Shown here in pieces: positions 53,095 through 60,020 of a DNA stretch of 64,000 nucleotides. The stretch is taken from the NCBI RefSeq assembly GCF_003143995.1, contig NZ_QFWG01000002.1, forward strand, positions 1-64,000, read 5' to 3'. This DNA comes from Pseudoglutamicibacter cumminsii. GTDB lineage: Bacteria > Actinomycetota > Actinomycetes > Actinomycetales > Micrococcaceae. Numbering within the stretch: position 1 is the stretch's first letter; every line of letters begins with the position of its first letter. The position numbers and the translations under genes were made by a program. Under the pieces are notes generated by a model. That model saw only the letters and a program-made list of their open reading frames with translations. It did no database searches and was not told the DNA's origin.

Positions 53095-53919
53095 ATGGCA
53101 CGCAGACTCACCCCTGCTGAGAAGCGCGAGCGGATGTGGGAACGCGAAACACCTCTGGGGCGTAAGCGGCGTGCCCGCAAAATCAACCGCGAACTCGCGG
53201 AGAAATACCCTTACGTGGTCCCTGAATTGGATTTCGAGAATCCATTTGAGCTGTTGGTTGCGACCGTCTTATCGGCGCAGACGACCGACGTCAAAGTCAA
53301 CCAAGTGACTATGGAACTGTTCCAGCGGTGGCCGGACGCCGCATCGTTGGCTGGGGCGAGCCTCAGCGAGGTCGAGGACGTGGTTCGGCCAACTGGCTTT
53401 TATAAGACCAAGGCTGCGAACATTCAGAACCTTGCCCGCACGCTCCTGGAAGACACCGGCGGCGAGGTGCCTGACGACCTCGACTACCTCGTGACCTTGC
53501 CGGGCGTGGGGCGCAAAACCGCTTTCGTGGTGTTGGGCAACGCGTTCGGCCACCCAGGAATCACGGTGGACACGCATTTCGGGCGGCTGGCCCGCCGCTT
53601 CGCATGGACCAAAGAAGTTGACCCGGTCAAAGTTGAGCACCAGGTGGGGGAGCTTTTCGAAAAGAAAGACTGGACGAACCTTTCGCATCACCTGATTTTC
53701 CACGGCCGCCGCATCTGCCATGCCCAGCGGCCAGCGTGCGGTGCGTGCCCTATTGCGCAGTGGTGCCCATCGTACGGGGAGGGCGAGACCGACCCTGAGG
53801 AGGCAAAGAAGCTTTTGAAATACGAGCTCGCGCCGGGGCGAGAAGAGCTGCACAGGCTCATGGTTGACGGGTATTCGCGCCGCGAACTGCGTGCGATGGG
53901 GTACGGGCTGAACGCATGA
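53095..53919 (+). CDS. nth: Endonuclease III (DNA glycosylase/AP lyase)
   Basis: 274 residues, with an N-terminal basic extension (1-35). The helix-hairpin-helix LPGVGRKTAFVVLG holds catalytic K141, and VDTHFGRL holds D159. The iron-sulfur cysteines are C208, C215, C218, C224 (CX6CX2CX5C). It removes oxidised pyrimidines from DNA. It overlaps the next gene by 4 nt. ATG 53095 has GAAAGGAA farther upstream. Confidence 0.95.
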   Translation: MARRLTPAEKRERMWERETPLGRKRRARKINRELAEKYPYVVPELDFENPFELLVATVLSAQTTDVKVNQVTMELFQRWPDAASLAGASLSEVEDVVRPTGFYKTKAANIQNLARTLLEDTGGEVPDDLDYLVTLPGVGRKTAFVVLGNAFGHPGITVDTHFGRLARRFAWTKEVDPVKVEHQVGELFEKKDWTNLSHHLIFHGRRICHAQRPACGACPIAQWCPSYGEGETDPEEAKKLLKYELAPGREELHRLMVDGYSRRELRAMGYGLNA

Positions 53920-54683
53920 GCACAGTACGTGAGCAGTTGCAGGCGGTTGTTGATAAGTACGCGGGTGTCCGCGGCGGTGAATCTGAGGTCGATGGCGGGC
54001 CTGGCGCTGAGCTCGGTGGTGAGGGCACGGGTGTCGAGGTGGTGAATGACGAGCGGCTGCCGATGTATGCGCGGCTTCGCGGTAAGTTCCCGGTGCGTAA
54101 GCGTGCCGCTGTGCTTGTTTTGTTTGGTGCGCTTGACTCTATTCCGGCGGTGCATTCGTCTGAGGTCGTGCCGTCTGACCTCGATGTTTTGTTGTTGCGG
54201 CGCAGTGACGGGTTGCGTTCGCATGCGGGGCAGATCGCGTTTCCCGGTGGCGGCTGGGAAGAAGGCGACGAGACACTCGTGGACACCGCGCTGCGTGAGG
54301 CGGTTGAGGAGACTGGGCTGGACCCCGATGGTGTCAAGGTTCTAGGGACGCTTCCGGTCACGCCGACCGTGTCCGGCTATGAGGTCACTCCGGTGCTTGC
54401 TGTGTGGGAGAAGCCGAGCAAGGTCGCGCCGGTGGACGTCAACGAGTCTGTTGATGTTTTTCGCACGCCGGTTGCGGACCTTTTGAGCGATGACGTGCGT
54501 TGCATTACCGAATTCGAACGCGACGGAAAACCTTTCCGGATGCCCGCCTATCGCTTGCAGCAAGGCTTGTTGTGGGGCTTCACCGCGACAGTCTTGACAT
54601 CGATTTTGACTGATGCCGGCTGGCTCGAGACCGGATGGATGAGGCCGTCTGCGAACCCGGCCAAGGTCGAACCGAAAGTGTGA
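53916..54683 (+). CDS. CoA-type Nudix hydrolase
   Basis: 255 residues; ATG overlaps the nth stop by 4 nt. The Nudix box G-X5-E-X7-REAVEETGL is intact inside FPGGGWEEGDETLVDTALRE. The upstream LLLRRSDGLRSHAGQIAFPG is the UPF0035 signature of CoA pyrophosphatases (NudL, Rv3672c-like), which cleave CoA to phosphopantetheine and 3',5'-ADP. The N-terminal ~40 residues are Gly-rich. The nth-nudix-marP region is syntenic with mycobacteria. Confidence 0.88.
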   Translation: MSTVREQLQAVVDKYAGVRGGESEVDGGPGAELGGEGTGVEVVNDERLPMYARLRGKFPVRKRAAVLVLFGALDSIPAVHSSEVVPSDLDVLLLRRSDGLRSHAGQIAFPGGGWEEGDETLVDTALREAVEETGLDPDGVKVLGTLPVTPTVSGYEVTPVLAVWEKPSKVAPVDVNESVDVFRTPVADLLSDDVRCITEFERDGKPFRMPAYRLQQGLLWGFTATVLTSILTDAGWLETGWMRPSANPAKVEPKV

Positions 54684-54750
54684 GAGCCGCTGGCGGCTTG
54701 AGGCTGGGAGCCGTGCGCTGAAGGCGGGTTCCGGAATCCACAGTGATGGG

Positions 54751-54775
54751 ATGTGGGGGTTTTCTCCACATTTTC
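54751..54775 (+). terminator. Terminator after the CoA-type Nudix gene
   Basis: ATGTGGGG pairs with CTCCACAT (one mismatch) around a short loop and is followed by a T-run (TTTCT). It separates the nth-nudix pair from the tad locus. Confidence 0.6.
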
Positions 54776-54820
54776 TAATGGTGGCGGCCGTTTAGGCGCG
54801 GCTTCCAGTGTGCTGGGTGC

Positions 54821-56140
54821 ATGTGGACCCTGACCAACGATCCAGCTCAATCTAACTTCAGCGCTCAATCTAAGTTCAAGGCGCAAACGAGCACCAGATC
54901 TGCCCGCTCTAGCGGGCGGCGCAAGCGCACCGCGGACGACCCCGCGGACTCCGCACCCGTACGCCTACTAGACACTCACCGGAGCCGGCGAGGCCAAGCC
55001 GGCAAGTCCATGAGCGGCAAGCGCATCGGCGGCAGGTCCATCAGTGGCAAGCCCATCGTGCTGTGGCATCCCGCGTCTGACGGCCCCGCAATGGGGAGCG
55101 CTGTACGCGGTTTCGATGTCCGAGGGTTCGAAGCGCGCGGTTTCGATGTCCGCGGCGAGGCCGCTGCCGTGGTGCATGGATTGGGGCTCGAGTTGGTCGA
55201 TGCTCCGGCGGTCGGAGCGAATGCGCTGACTGGCAATCAGGAGGTTGTGGCGCACCTGGTTGAGGCTAACGGTGTTGAGGCTGGAGGGTCATGCGCCGTA
55301 CCTGCGGCGGTTGACGGGGCTGAACTGTGTTACGTAGGGCTCGACCCTGGCGCGGTATACGCGGCGGCGGCTCGGAATCCGGGTGCGCATCCGATTGTTC
55401 TGCCTTCGGGGGCGCCGTTGCTGAGCAAGATCGTGTGGGGGAGCAGGCACGGTTCTGTTTTGGGGCATGTCATCGAGATCGCAGACGGCCCGGGCTCCCG
55501 CAATAGCGCGGCGGTTGCTGCCGGGGTGGCGCAAGCTGTGCGGGCGCACGGCTGGTCGGTGGTCGTATTGGATGCGGACGCGTGCTCGGATACGCGTTGG
55601 GGCATTGATGGCGGGATGCGGTGGCCTGAGGTTCTGGCGGCGATCGAGGACGGTCCCGCGGCGAGCACTCTCGAGCTGTTGCCGCGGCTGGCAGGCGTTC
55701 ACCTTGTGACTTTCGCGCCGGGGCAGGGTCAGGGCTTAGACGAAGCAGGTCTTACCCGTGCAATCGATGCGTTTTCGCGGGCGGTCGATGTGGTCATTGT
55801 TGATCGCGGGCCGGTTGCAGTCGATGGGTGGTTGCGTTCCGAGTCTGGGCGGGTGCGGCGTGACCGGATCGTGTGCCTGCAACGGCCGTGGGCGCTAGGT
55901 GAGGGAGCGGCGGGAGAATCAGCGCTCGGCGCCGACTGGAGTGTTCTGGGTGTTCGACCCCGTAGGTGCGATTCCCGCGCGGAAGCGGCGAAGATCGGCG
56001 CCGCGTGGGCTGGGAGTATTCAGGGGCGCAGCGTGATCTCAGCGGCGCGCGGGTTGGCTCGGAAAGTCTGGATTCCGCAGATGGAAGCCGGGAGAGGAAT
56101 CGGGGAAAAGTCCCCGGCTAGGTCGAGGTGGGTCGCATGA
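54821..56140 (+). CDS. Ssd/CpaE-like septum-site/secretion protein of the tad locus
   Basis: 439 residues from ATG 54821; weak ribosome-binding site, and ATG 55011 is an alternative. The conserved part (from ~residue 75) fits the helicase/secretion-neighbourhood CpaE-like family (Rv3660c/Ssd), a MinD/ParA-type ATPase at the head of the tad locus. In mycobacteria it affects septum placement. Here the deviant Walker A is not recognisable: the expected GG.GAST region reads IADGPGSRNSAAVAAG. The following SVVVLDADACSD strand is kept. The first ~110 residues are low-complexity, with repeats (SGK.IGG.SISGK; GFDVRGFEARGFDVRG). Confidence 0.75.
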   Translation: MWTLTNDPAQSNFSAQSKFKAQTSTRSARSSGRRKRTADDPADSAPVRLLDTHRSRRGQAGKSMSGKRIGGRSISGKPIVLWHPASDGPAMGSAVRGFDVRGFEARGFDVRGEAAAVVHGLGLELVDAPAVGANALTGNQEVVAHLVEANGVEAGGSCAVPAAVDGAELCYVGLDPGAVYAAAARNPGAHPIVLPSGAPLLSKIVWGSRHGSVLGHVIEIADGPGSRNSAAVAAGVAQAVRAHGWSVVVLDADACSDTRWGIDGGMRWPEVLAAIEDGPAASTLELLPRLAGVHLVTFAPGQGQGLDEAGLTRAIDAFSRAVDVVIVDRGPVAVDGWLRSESGRVRRDRIVCLQRPWALGEGAAGESALGADWSVLGVRPRRCDSRAEAAKIGAAWAGSIQGRSVISAARGLARKVWIPQMEAGRGIGEKSPARSRWVA

Positions 56141-57354
56141 AAAGGGATGCCGCGCATTCACGCGACTTGATTCAACGGGTCCGGGAACAACTACTTGAGA
56201 CGGGTCTGTCGGCCGACCCATCCACCATTGCCAGCCTGCTGTCATCTGGGCTGATTTCGGCGGGCTCCTCGTCACCTGGCGGGCTGTTTCGTGGTCCGGG
56301 AGCCGTGCGCCAAGCAGCTCAAGCGATTCAGCGGGAGCTGACCGGCGTGGGGCCGCTGGCTCAGTTCGTCGAGACGCCCGGGGTGACCGACGTGTTGGTA
56401 ACGTCCGACGGTTCCGTATGGGTAGATCAAGCTAGCGGTTTATCGCGCACCGAGATGCGGTTGGAAGCATCCGAGGTTGAGCGCATCGCGGTTCGAGTCC
56501 TTGGTCGTGCGGGCCGCGCTTTGGATACAGCGCACCCGTATGGGGATGCGGTCGTGGACGGTTATCGAGTTCACGCGGTACTGCCGCCCATCGTGGACGC
56601 GCCTGTTCTATCGATCCGAGTTCCGAATCCAGCACAAGCCCGGCTGGACGACATATTGACCGGCCCGCAGGCCGCGTGGATTCCGATACTCAAACATGTG
56701 ATGGATCGCCGGGAAACGTTCATGATCAGCGGCGGAACCGGTGCCGGCAAGACCACTCTGCTGGCAGGGATGCTCGCGGCGTGCCGGGGCGACGACCGGC
56801 TCATCATGATCGAAGATTCTCGTGAACTGCGTCCGGCGCACCCTCACACGGTGTCGATGCAAGCGCGGCAACCCAATGCGGAAGGCGCTGGCGAAGTCTC
56901 GCTGCAGGAACTCGTGCGGCAGGCTTTGCGGATGCGCCCTGACCGGCTCATCGTGGGTGAATGTCGTGGTGCGGAAATCCAAGACCTTCTGATGGCTCTG
57001 AACACGGGGCACACCGGGGCCGGCGCCACGGTGCATGCGAATTCGATCAGCGATGTTCCCGCTCGCTTGATGGCGCTTGGATCCCTCGCCGGATGGCAAC
57101 CTCACACAACGGCGATGCAAGCCGCTAGTGCGATTGGCATCGTGATTCATGTTGAACGCACCGAGCGGGGTCGAGGGCCAGTCGCACTGGGATCCTTGCG
57201 GTTGACGGATATCGGTTCGCTCGATGTTGACCTCCGCTACGTTGCGGATGCTTCTGGTGCGCCGCAACGAGTGGAACCTTCCGGCGAGCGGCAGAGCGTG
57301 GAACCCTGCGAGCGGCAGAGTGTGCAGCCCTCCGGAAGGAGGGAGACGTCGTGA
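56137..57354 (+). CDS. tadA: TadA-type secretion ATPase
   Basis: 405 residues; ATG 56137 overlaps the ssd stop by 4 nt. The type II/IV secretion ATPase core has Walker A GGTGAGKT (199-206), the Walker B region RMRPDRLIVGECRGAEIQDL and the His box NTGHTGAGATVHANS. It powers assembly of Flp pili at the inner membrane. The last ~25 residues carry three degenerate copies of a VEPxGERQS-type unit (57271-57345), an extra low-complexity tail. Confidence 0.93.
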   Translation: MKRDAAHSRDLIQRVREQLLETGLSADPSTIASLLSSGLISAGSSSPGGLFRGPGAVRQAAQAIQRELTGVGPLAQFVETPGVTDVLVTSDGSVWVDQASGLSRTEMRLEASEVERIAVRVLGRAGRALDTAHPYGDAVVDGYRVHAVLPPIVDAPVLSIRVPNPAQARLDDILTGPQAAWIPILKHVMDRRETFMISGGTGAGKTTLLAGMLAACRGDDRLIMIEDSRELRPAHPHTVSMQARQPNAEGAGEVSLQELVRQALRMRPDRLIVGECRGAEIQDLLMALNTGHTGAGATVHANSISDVPARLMALGSLAGWQPHTTAMQAASAIGIVIHVERTERGRGPVALGSLRLTDIGSLDVDLRYVADASGAPQRVEPSGERQSVEPCERQSVQPSGRRETS

Positions 57355-58130
57355 TAACCGCGTGGGTTTGCGCCGCCCTGCTGCTTGTCAGTGTGCTGTC
57401 ATGGAAGCGTGAGGGCGCGTTTGGCAGGCCAGTGCGTGTTGGTTCTCAACGGACCGAACCGAAGCAGGCAAGTGAGCAACCGAGCGAAGAGCTGGCGGTG
57501 ATCTACGACGTCGCCCAACAGGTCATCTCTACTCTTGCTTCACTCATGCGATCAGGCGCGCACCATCGCTACGCCTGGGAAGCTCTCACTTCGGCGCTCG
57601 CCGTAGAAAACCAAGCTGTTCAGAAGCCCGCTCGCAACGCATCTTCGCGGGTGCGCGCACACGAGCTCGAATCATGGCGAAACGCGGCATCGCTCACCAC
57701 ATCGAGGATCGCTTTGGGCGCGCCTGTCACGATGGCGGCTGCGCCGGATGCCGGCTGCGAGCCCGACAGATTTCCGCGAATGCTACGAGACGTGTACTGG
57801 GCTCAGGGCCTCGCCGAGAAAACAGGGATCGCCTACGCTGACTTGCTTGATGCCGTCGCTGCCCACGCGAAAGCTCGAGCCGCTGCCATTAGAGGCCAGG
57901 TCACGGGTATCGCGGCGGCACAGACCACTCGCCGCATCCTTGCGCTCTTGCCGTTGGGCGGGATCGTGATGGCGCAACTGTTGGGTGCCGATCCGCTGGG
58001 AATCTTGTTCACAACTACCGCCGGGCGTGTGTGCCTGTTCGCTGGTTGCCTTCTGTGGTGTGCATCGTTGGTCTGGTCTCGGAGGCTCATCAGCAAGATG
58101 TCACATGGCGATAGCGAGGCCGCGGTATGA
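57351..58130 (+). CDS. tadB: TadB-like pilus assembly membrane protein
   Basis: 259 residues; GTG 57351 overlaps the tadA stop by 4 nt. An N-terminal helix, a cytosolic GspF/T2SSF-like domain (residues ~40-190: VIYDVAQQVISTLASLMRSG, then RDVYWAQGLAEKTGIAYADL) and two C-terminal helices. It forms the platform that TadA acts on. It is shorter than proteobacterial TadB but normal for Actinobacteria. Confidence 0.85.
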   Translation: MITAWVCAALLLVSVLSWKREGAFGRPVRVGSQRTEPKQASEQPSEELAVIYDVAQQVISTLASLMRSGAHHRYAWEALTSALAVENQAVQKPARNASSRVRAHELESWRNAASLTTSRIALGAPVTMAAAPDAGCEPDRFPRMLRDVYWAQGLAEKTGIAYADLLDAVAAHAKARAAAIRGQVTGIAAAQTTRRILALLPLGGIVMAQLLGADPLGILFTTTAGRVCLFAGCLLWCASLVWSRRLISKMSHGDSEAAV

Positions 58131-58723
58131 CACTGGCCTTCACAGTGCTGGCAGGTTGGATCTTCGCAGGAATGCTGGCTATCGCGGTCATGTCATGGCA
58201 ACCGCGTTCCACTCAACCACGCTCCGCTCAACCGCGTTCCACGCAAACGCGAACTCAGCAACCGCCGCAGCCGCGGGAAGATAGCGCCTCGGGTGAGAGC
58301 TATATGGGCGCCGAATATGAGCCGCTCATCGCAGATGCTCTCGCGTTGTGCATCGAAGCGGGCATGTCGATTGAGCATGCACTCACCGAGATCGACGAAT
58401 CCACCGGGAACGCTCTCGGGTTCAGCCGGGTCGCTACCGCCCTGAGCTGGGGCGTCGAAACACAAAAAGCGTTCAGTTACGCTCCGAATACGGATCGCAT
58501 GAGCTCTTTCATCCAGGTCTCTAAAGCTACGGGGGCACCAGTGGCGGAGCTACTCAGGCAATCCGGTAAACACCAGCGCGCGGCGAACGAGGACCGTGCC
58601 AAGGCGCAAACCGAGCGCCTCGGCGTGCGCGTCGTCATCCCACTCGGGTTATGCGCGCTTCCTGCGTTTATATGTCTCGGCGTCGTTCCGGTCGCACTGG
58701 CGCTCCAACCGTGGAACCAGTAA
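58127..58723 (+). CDS. tadC: TadC-like pilus assembly membrane protein
   Basis: 198 residues; ATG overlaps tadB by 4 nt. An N-terminal helix, a Gln/Pro/Arg-rich linker (residues ~24-50) made of QPRST-type repeats, then a T2SSF domain (IADALALCIEAGMSIEHALT) and a C-terminal helix (IPLGLCALPAFICLGVVPVA). It is the second platform protein for the Flp pilus. Confidence 0.82.
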   Translation: MTLAFTVLAGWIFAGMLAIAVMSWQPRSTQPRSAQPRSTQTRTQQPPQPREDSASGESYMGAEYEPLIADALALCIEAGMSIEHALTEIDESTGNALGFSRVATALSWGVETQKAFSYAPNTDRMSSFIQVSKATGAPVAELLRQSGKHQRAANEDRAKAQTERLGVRVVIPLGLCALPAFICLGVVPVALALQPWNQ

Positions 58724-58881
58724 TTCCTTCCACGGTTTCGTTATCCACCAGCACGAATCCGACACTCAGCTATCCACAGATTCTTCTCCGAGGCACACCG
58801 GCAATCCCTCAGCCGGAAGACTCAAATCATCGGGAACAACCCGGTACCTAAACACAGCAATAGAAAGGTCAGGAGAACCAC

Positions 58882-59067
58882 ATGGAAACCACTACTTCAC
58901 GCCCAACCTCTACGATCGACGACCCGGAAGCCGGCATCGCAACCGCAGAGTTCTCGATCGTCACACTCGCCGCAGTCGGCTTCGCTGGGCTCTTGGTCAC
59001 CATCTTGAGCGGAGGCCAGGTCAAAGGCATGCTGATGGGCCTCATCTCCAAAGCGCTGGGCCTCTAG
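58882..59067 (+). CDS. Flp-type pilin (DUF4244)
   Basis: 61 residues. A class III prepilin site is visible: DDPEAG|IATAEFSIVTLAAV, where Glu at +5 is followed by the hydrophobic helix. It is the major pilin candidate of the locus (Rv3656c-like). AGGAGA lies upstream. No prepilin peptidase gene is in the window, so processing must come from elsewhere. The gap 58724-58881 contains short AT-poor sequence and no gene I can support. Confidence 0.88.
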   Translation: METTTSRPTSTIDDPEAGIATAEFSIVTLAAVGFAGLLVTILSGGQVKGMLMGLISKALGL

Positions 59068-59098
59068 CGATACGAAAACCAGCAGGCAGGAGGACACG

Positions 59099-59566
59099 AT
59101 GAACACAGCGACACAACACACCGCCGCTCACGCTTCAACGGAACACTCGCAACGAGACATGGAACCTTCGGCACGACGTGTGGAACCGCCCCATCCGCAC
59201 ACAGGGGTTCCTCGTTCCAAAGAGAGTGTGACGCGTGGGTCAGTCACGGCTGAGTTCGCGGTCCTCCTGCCTGCTCTCGTATTGTTGCTGGCCTTCATAG
59301 GCGCCATCGCAACAGTAGGGGCAGCGCAAGTTCGTTCCCAACACGCGGCAGGAATGTCAGCACGCGAAGAAGCACGAGGATCTCACATCGAGGTAGCGAA
59401 GGTTGCGGGCGACGGCGCAACTCAACGCGTGGATCGCAGCGGCGAATGGGTCACTGTTGAGGTGCGCAACAACGTCAAACTCTGGACCTTCCTCGGTCCC
59501 GGCATCACAGTGCACGCAACTGCCACAGCACGCGTTGAAGAGTCCGCGGCTTCAGGCCAGCAATAA
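59099..59566 (+). CDS. TadE-like pseudopilin
   Basis: 155 residues. A hydrophilic 45-residue leader, then RG|SVTAEFAVLLPALVLLLA, a prepilin-like cleavage site and membrane helix. The rest is extracytoplasmic (QVRSQHAAGMSAREEARG). TadE-like pseudopilins cap or nucleate Flp pili. AGGAGG precedes the ATG. It is 10 nt from the next gene. Rv3655c-like. Confidence 0.85.
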   Translation: MNTATQHTAAHASTEHSQRDMEPSARRVEPPHPHTGVPRSKESVTRGSVTAEFAVLLPALVLLLAFIGAIATVGAAQVRSQHAAGMSAREEARGSHIEVAKVAGDGATQRVDRSGEWVTVEVRNNVKLWTFLGPGITVHATATARVEESAASGQQ

Positions 59567-59576
59567 GGATGGCGTC

Positions 59577-60005
59577 ATGAAAACCACGAACTGGTCGGAG
59601 GACCGCGGCGGCGCAACCGGGCTGGTCATAGGGCTCCTGTGCCTCGGCCTCATCGCGGCACTCGGAGTTGCAATGTGGGCCGTATCCACGGCCGACCAAG
59701 CACGAGCAAAAACCGCGGCAGACCTCGCAGCCCTCGCCGCAGCTGACGCACACCGCGGAGTCATCTCCGCTGGAAACCCGTGTGCGCTCGCCGCGGAAAT
59801 CGCGGCCAAACACGACGCCGGAATCACCCGATGCACGCTCCTGACTGGTGGCGGGGCTGCTGGTGGTGGCGGGGATACAGCTCAGCGAGCAACGGTGCAC
59901 ATCACCACGAAAGCCAACAGAACCGGATGGCTCAAAGGCTGGCCACTGCCCGCTGTGAAAGCCGAGTCCTACGCCGGGCCGCCAACCATCACGGCAGAAG
60001 AGTGA
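59577..60005 (+). CDS. TadG/TadE-like protein of the helicase/secretion neighbourhood
   Basis: 142 residues from ATG 59577. An N-terminal helix (GATGLVIGLLCLGLIAALGV) is followed by the conserved DQARAKTAADLAALAAADAH segment typical of TadG-like Flp secretion proteins (TIGR03816-type, Rv3654c). It probably sits outside the membrane as a minor pilus component. Two Cys (in NPCALAAEIA and ITRCTLL) may form a disulfide. Last gene of the tad operon; it ends 15 nt before the convergent helicase stop. Confidence 0.85.
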   Translation: MKTTNWSEDRGGATGLVIGLLCLGLIAALGVAMWAVSTADQARAKTAADLAALAAADAHRGVISAGNPCALAAEIAAKHDAGITRCTLLTGGGAAGGGGDTAQRATVHITTKANRTGWLKGWPLPAVKAESYAGPPTITAEE

Positions 60006-60020
60006 CGGAGACAGCTACTT

